Assembly (NCBI GenBank): GCA_964511535.1
Contig: CAZEFW010000254.1
Coordinates: 1 to 8,215, forward strand
Length of the DNA stretch: 8,215 bases
Direction of reading: 5' to 3'
Source: CAZCFB01 sp964511535
GTDB lineage: Bacteria > Myxococcota_A > Polyangia > GCA-2747355 > CAZCFB01
Shown here: positions 1 to 5,100 of the stretch, piece after piece
Layout of the letters: each line of letters starts with the position of its first letter
Numbering within the stretch: position 1 is the stretch's first letter
Translations under genes and position numbers: made by a program
Notes under the pieces: model-generated
The model's database searches: none
Seen by the model: the letters and a program-made list of their open reading frames with translations, nothing else
What the model was told of the DNA's origin: nothing

Positions 1-117
1 TCCCATGGGATCGGGAGTTTACACCAGAACAACGTGAAGTTGGATGATTTGCCCCGTACTGCCAACCGGGACGCCGACCGCTGCCCGCGCCGGACGCGGT
101 ATCGGTGTCGCGCCCGT

Positions 118-154
118 GGGGCCCGGCCGCGCCGCGCCTGCGGCCGGGATCCCC
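118..154. repeat. Strong GC-rich inverted repeat (hairpin)
   Basis: CCCGGCCGC at 122-130 is perfectly complementary to GCGGCCGGG at 140-148 across a 9-nt loop. After a 2-nt bulge (149-150) the stem continues with GGGG (118-121) against CCCC (151-154), for 13 base pairs in total. No T-run follows on either strand, so it is not a classical intrinsic terminator. It could be a structured RNA element, part of a repeat family, or a chance product of high GC. Confidence 0.45.
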
Positions 155-295
155 TCGGTACAGGCAACTGTCTGGCGGATGCAATGAGCCGGGCCCGCCC
201 TGCGGAGCTGCTGTGCAGCCATCATGTCTGGGCATGTCCTGATGTCGCACAATGAGACGCCCTGCAGTGTCTCAGCAGAACTGTGCCAGAGTCCG

Positions 296-327
296 AAAAT
301 CCCCCCTCTATTGGCGGGTTTTAATTT
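296..327 (+). terminator. Terminator-like hairpin upstream of the PilY1-like gene
   Basis: AAAA (296-299) pairs with TTTT (319-322). After a bulged T, CCC (301-303) pairs with GGG (316-318), and after one C-C mismatch CC (305-306) pairs with GG (313-314). The loop is about 6 nt. The stem runs into TTTTAATTT, as expected for a rho-independent terminator acting on + strand transcripts arriving from the left. The GC part of the stem is short, so the call is tentative. If real, it insulates the gene at 396 from upstream transcription. Confidence 0.35.
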
Positions 328-395
328 AAACAACAATATCAGAATCATGCGCCTCTATCGATATTTGTCCGTAATTTTCCATACGAAACCGAATC

Positions 396-1995
396 ATGAA
401 GAAAACACAGACCGCCACGAGAGCCAGAACCGTCACCATCCTCGCAACCATCGCCGCGACCAGCCTGTTCGGGACGTCGGCCAGTGGCCGCGAAAACCCG
501 CTGAGCATCATCACCGACCACGCCAGCCGCGCCGAGTTGATGATCGTGCTCGACACCTCGGGCTCAATGACCTGGGACCCGGCCACGGGCGCCAAGAGCG
601 GCGTCGACTGTGGCGGCGGCTGTACTGGCACCCCGAACGCATCGCTTACCGCCATCGACAGCTACGCCTCGGTGGACGCCCTGGACAGCGCCAGCAACGA
701 CCCCGACGCCGCCCACGACATCCAGCGGGTCACCTTCTACATGACCCACACCGAGATGGAGCGCGCCGGCGCCTGGGACGCCGCCGCGCTGCGACCCAAG
801 GAGCAGTTCAAGTGGCACGGCACCAGCTACGTGCTGCTGTCGGGCGCGGGCCTGCCCGTCACCGCCGACAGCCTGTACGCCCAGGTGGACGACATCTCCG
901 AGGAGACCCGCTTCCCCTTCGACACCGCGGGCGTCAAGTACTCCGACGGCACCCAAACCTGGAAGTTCAAGGGCGCTTACTACACCTAATCCGCGGCCAC
1001 CCACAACACCGGCCAGGCCGGCACCGGCGAGTTCCTGTCCGCTGGCCCCGCCCCCAAGGCCACCTGCCGGCCGCGCTTCGTGCTGGTGCTCACCGACGGC
1101 GAGTCCACCAGCAAGACCGATCCGGGCGACGCCATCTCCGCCATGTACAAGAACGCTTCCTTCGCTGGCAACCCGATCAAGACCCTGGTGGTGGGCCTGC
1201 CCGGGCTCAAGAGCAAGGCCATCACCGAGCTGGACCGCATGGCCGACGCCGGCGACGACGGCGAGATCAACAGCACCCGCACCGCGTACTACGCCGCCAA
1301 CGAGCATGACCTGAACAGGGTGCTCAAGCAGGCCCTGCTGGAGGTGCTCTCCGGGGACTACACCACCACCGCCGCCGGCGTGACCAAGTCGGCCCAGAGC
1401 TACGTGGCCGGCAACCTGGCGCTGCTGCCCACGGCCAGCTACCCCGACTGGAAGGGCAAGCTGCAGGCCATCGACTTCTCCACCTCCCCCAACGAGGGGC
1501 GGTGGCTACGGCGACGGCACCAGCAAGGGCGAGCACTACAGCTACTACGCCCAACTGTACGGCACCCAGACCACCAAGCACCACCTGACCAGCGCCAACG
1601 AGGTGGACTACGCCGTGCTGGCCGACGCCGTGGCCGCCACCAACCTGGAGAGCGGCCGCATGGTCATCGTGGACAACGAGGTGACGAAGGATGTCTTTCG
1701 CCTCGAGGCGTTCTACCTGCTGTACGAGCCCCCCGCCGCCGACTGCGCCGTGGGCAGCACCGACCTGGTGCGGGTCTCCAGCCAGGGGGACACCCAGAAA
1801 CTGCTGTCGGTCAAGAAGTACGCCGGCGTGCGCGCCACGGGCATGACCATGGTGGGCGGCGGCCAGAACATGGCCATCGCCGGGGTCGACCTGGCCACGC
1901 GCTCGTCCATGGCGTTCACCATCGGCGGCGGCATCCTGGCCTCCAGCCCGAACTACACGGTTCCCACTGTTGAGGTCTGGAAAGAGGTCAACTGA
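396..1995 (+). pseudogene. Broken secreted VWA-domain / PilY1-like protein gene
   Basis: The ATG at 396 begins a Sec signal peptide: basic MKKTQTATRAR, a hydrophobic core to about residue 25, and probable cleavage after TSA at residue 29. A von Willebrand A domain follows, with a metal-ion-dependent adhesion site motif DTSGS (D53, S55, S57) and, in the same frame, a later LTDGES strand at 1089-1106. The frame is cut by TAA at 987-989, where TAC to TAA would be one substitution, and it resumes directly after. It shifts by +1 between about 1486 and 1500, near a C5 run and a G4 run; from 1501 the other frame carries on to TGA at 1993-1995. After the VWA part come DWKGKLQAIDF and, near the end, YEPPAADCAVGSTD and PTVEVWKEVN, resembling the region after the VWA and the C-terminal end of PilY1 proteins. 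PilY1 acts on type IV pili in adhesion and retraction. The repaired product would be about 533 residues, well below the usual 1000 or more, so much of the beta-propeller appears to be absent. No clear Shine-Dalgarno lies before 396. The VWA call is firm; the PilY1 call is moderate. Confidence 0.7.
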
Positions 1996-2004
1996 CAGCG
2001 GACC

Positions 2005-2063
2005 GGAGGGGGGGAGCTACGCGGGCCCGATGCCCTGGGCCAGGCAACGGAGGGGCGCTACTT
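2005..2063 (+). repeat. Imperfect direct repeat, left copy
   Basis: This copy matches 8019-8080 in the same orientation. The first 12 bases (GGA, seven Gs, AG; 2005-2016) are identical. After a looser 22-base middle that shares CCCGA, the last 25 bases (2039-2063, from GCCAGGCA to GCGCTACTT) match the right copy with 3 mismatches. Similarity ends abruptly after CTACTT. The two copies bracket the kinase gene. Confidence 0.6.
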
Positions 2064-2092
2064 ATGCCGGGATATTGGAGAACCGGACGGGG

Positions 2093-2105
2093 GCGGCCTG
2101 GCCGC
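2093..2105 (-). terminator. Palindrome just after the kinase stop codon; possible weak terminator
   Basis: GCGGCC, one base, then GGCCGC form a perfect 13-base inverted repeat that begins 3 nt beyond the kinase stop codon (TGA, complement of 2109-2111). It can fold as a 5-bp stem with a 3-nt loop. No U-run follows on the minus strand, so intrinsic termination is doubtful; it may only protect the 3' end or be a chance GC palindrome. Confidence 0.25.
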
Positions 2106-2108
2106 TCG

Positions 2109-5100
2109 TCAGCGAAGCAGATGCAGCCCGAGAGAGCCCGGCCCCACCTTCACGGTGAGGTTCTCGCCGTCTCGCAGCAGCAGGACCTCGGTCTTGCCCC
2201 GGCGAGGCTTGCGCTCCGGCGCCCAGAAATCCCAGGCGCGCAGGATCTTGTGCCGACCGAACTTCAACAGCAGGTCGCCGATGCGGATCCCCGCCTTGTC
2301 CCCGGGCCGCCCACGGGTCACCCCGGAGACCACCACTCCCATACATCCGTGAAACAGCGCCGGGCTGCGACCGCGCAGGATGGCCAACCCCCTGCGGACC
2401 TGTTGGGCCCGACGCGGGTCGATGGCGGTCTCTGTGATCAGCTCGCCCTTGAGGCCGAGGTGGCGCTTGAGGATCACCTCTCCGAAGCGGTTGTGTCGGC
2501 GCTCCACCACTGCATCGCCGTTCTTGCTGGCGGCGGGCTCACCCTGAAGGCCGAAGAACCGCGTCTGCACCCAGTCTCCGCGGCTGCTGTAGCTCCGCCG
2601 CTCTTGCGCGACGCCCCTGTGGTCCAAGGTGGGGGCGCCGTCCGTTCCAAGGAAAGACGTGGCGATGCGCCGATCCCTGGCGTCGTACTGAGTCCTGTAG
2701 GTCGAGACCGTGCCAAAGTCTGCCGTGGGCTTGCCGGCGCGGTCGAAGTAGGACCGGGTCAGCACGTTGCCGCGCTGGTCATGTGTTTGTCTCATGGTGG
2801 CGTAGCGCTGCTTGTACAGCGCAAGCTCACCATCCACCCCGAGGACGGACTCCTCCACCAGCCGCCCGCGTTGATCGTACCGGCTTCGTTTGGCGTGGTA
2901 GCCGCCAGCGCGGACAGCGGGCTTACCCGCAGCGTCCAGGTAGGACGCCAGCGTGACGCGGCCATGGGCGTCGAACCGCTGCACCTGCGTGGAATAGCCC
3001 AGCTTGCTCAGCGCCGGGCGACCTTCTGCATCACGATAGGTCTGCACGGTCTTGTTGCCGCGCGCATCGTATTGGGCCGAGACGATGGCAGCGCCCCATT
3101 TGGCTGCCGCCGGTCGCTGCGCCTCGTCGAAGTAAGCCCAACGCGCAACCCGGCCCATGGCGTCCCGGGTCATGCGCAGCGTCGCATAGCCAAACGGAGC
3201 CACGAGCGGCCTGCCGCCAGCGTCGAAGGTGCGCTGCTCAATGGGGTTGCCCCGGTGGTCCAGGCGCTGACGTCTGATGGCGTAGCCCACCTTTGCCACA
3301 CGCAGCGCCCCGTCCACGCCATGGTAGCTGCGCTCCACCTCCCGGCCCAGGCTGTCTCGCTTGAACCTCATGGTCGCGTAGCCGAGCTTGTGCAGGATCG
3401 GCTTGCCTTCGAGCCCCAGGTATTCGTTTTCCACACTGTCGCCGCGCCGGTCGTATTTCATGCGCAGGACGCTGACCCCTCCCCGGGTCAGCACCGGCCC
3501 GCCGTCCACGCCATGGAAGGACATCTCCACGGTGTTGTTGCGTTCGTCGTACCGGGCGCGCCACGAGGCCCACCCGTTTTTGTTCGAGATGGGCTCACCC
3601 TTCAGGCCGGCGTAGCTGGCGCCGGTTTCGTTGCCCCGGCTGTCATGACTCCACTTGATCGAGGCGTATCCACTCCGGCCGAGCATCAGCTCGCCATCCG
3701 GACCGAAGTAACGCTCCTCGACGCGGCGGCGGAGCCGATCGTAGCGGCCCTTCCAGGCGGCGTAACCATCTTTGGCCACCACCGGCTTTTTGTCCGCGCC
3801 GAAGTAGACCGCGCCGGCAAGATTTCCGTACGGGGTGTAGGACCAGGTCACCGAGGCGTACCCCTCGTCATTGAACACGGGCCTGTCCTCGGCGTCGAAA
3901 TACGCCTCGCCAACCTGGCGACCGCGCGCGTCCCAGATCTTCTGAAACCGTGAGATGCCGTCGTTGCGGTTCGCCCGCTGCCCATCCGCGCCATGGATGA
4001 TCGATTCGAGGAGATTGCCCCGCGCGTCGTACTTGAACCGCCACCTCGCCACGCCCAGGCGGTTGAGCACGAGCTCGCCCTTGAGCCCGAAAAAAGAGCC
4101 CGACACCTTCCGCCCCTTCGCGTCATACGTCTCTCGCCACGAAGCGAAGCCCTTGCGATGCATGACCGGCTCGCCATCCACCCCGAGGAACTCGGCAAAC
4201 ACCATGTTGCCGCTGCCGTCGTGGCGCTGCCTTCGCTGCGCGTAGCCGTCGCTGCCAAGCACCAGCTCTCCCTTTTTGCCGAGCAGCGTCCTGGAGACCT
4301 CCTTGCCTCGGGTGTTGTACTCGGTCCGCCTGGCCGCGAACCCCTCGCGGTTCAGCATCGGGTCGCCCCTGGCGTCGAAGTACTGCTCCAGGATCACCCT
4401 GCCGTGATCGTTTCGCTTGTAGCGGATCCGGGCGATGCCGTCACCGCGACCCGTGGGCGCGCCGGCGCGATCAAGGTAGGACTCCTCCACGAGGTTGTCC
4501 CTGTCATCGTGGCGCCCCCGCCAGACGGCGTAACCCTTCCTGATCAAAATCGGCTTGTTGTCCTGGCCCAGATACCGGCGCTCCCTGGTGTTTCCCCGGG
4601 CATCAAAGGCCGTGTGCACCACGGACCAACCGTCCCGGTGCAGCACCGCCTCTCCCCGCAGTCCAAACACCGCCCGCCGCACCTCCCTGCCCTTGTTGTC
4701 CTTCACGAACCGCCGCAGGTGGAAGCCCTTCTCGGAGCTGCTCGGCTCGCCCCTGGCGTCAAACAAGCTCGCGCTGACCTCGTCCCCGCGGTCATTGTAG
4801 GTGGACCGAACCGATGCGAAGCCGGAGCGGCCGTTGGTGGGCTTCCCCTCGAGGTCCTCGTATGACGTCTCTGCCAGGTTGCCTTCGCGGTCGTACCGGC
4901 GGACGCGGACAGCATGCCCCCAGCGATGCAGGGTCGCCTTGCCGTCCACGCCGAGGTAGCGGGACCTGGTGAGCCGGCCCCGATCGTCATGGCTGTTCAG
5001 CAGCGTCGCGTAGCCCCACTTGTTCAGCGCCGGCTTGCCATCCGGCCCCCAGAAACGCCGCGCGGTCAAGCTGCCCAGGCGATCGTATCGGCTCGTGACG

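Larger units (their letters stand above)
1..395. other. Non-coding or unassigned leader region
   Basis: I see no supportable gene here. The short open frames on both strands give Arg/Pro/Ala-rich translations of the kind produced by chance in GC-rich DNA, and none has a recognisable domain. The stretch changes character: roughly 60-230 is very GC-rich and holds a strong hairpin, while 319-395 is AT-rich and leads into the gene that starts at 396. That AT-rich part is the likely place for a promoter, but I find no convincing -35/-10 pair. The end of an upstream gene could lie just before or inside the first bases. Confidence 0.5.
1996..2108. other. Convergent intergenic region
   Basis: This gap separates the 3' ends of the PilY1-like pseudogene (+) and the giant kinase gene (-). 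It contains one copy of a long imperfect direct repeat (2005-2063) and a small perfect palindrome (2093-2105). I see no open frame and no T-run-backed terminator. A weaker GGCCC/GGGCC pairing (2024-2028 with 2037-2041) is also possible. Confidence 0.6.

Noticed and set aside
2..37. The end of a trypsin-like protease (GSGVYTRTT before a stop)
   Set aside because: GVYTR resembles the C-terminal motif of trypsins, but the frame stops before the usual final helix, and only a dozen codons are visible.
312..327. A sigma-54 promoter at TGGCGGG
   Set aside because: The -24 element is partial and the required GC of the -12 element is missing (AATT instead of TTGC); a hairpin explains the stretch better.
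564..1307. A 247-codon open frame on the - strand across the PilY1-like gene
   Set aside because: Low-complexity Gly/Ala/Val translation, while the + strand carries the signal peptide and VWA motifs.
980..1505. Programmed recoding (stop read-through and ribosomal frameshift) in the PilY1-like gene
   Set aside because: The stop is TAA, the least leaky, with no stimulatory element seen, and the shift site has no classical slippery heptamer. Two such events in one gene are less likely than decay or sequence error.
1080..1973. A separate downstream gene starting at GTG 1080
   Set aside because: It is in the same frame as 396-989, continues the VWA domain directly, has no ribosome site, and turns into Arg/His-rich nonsense after the frameshift near 1500.
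2064..3953. A 629-codon open frame on the + strand, opposite the repeat and PDZ part
   Set aside because: It shows a weak 32-residue periodicity only because it mirrors the 96-bp repeat on the other strand; no independent motif is present.
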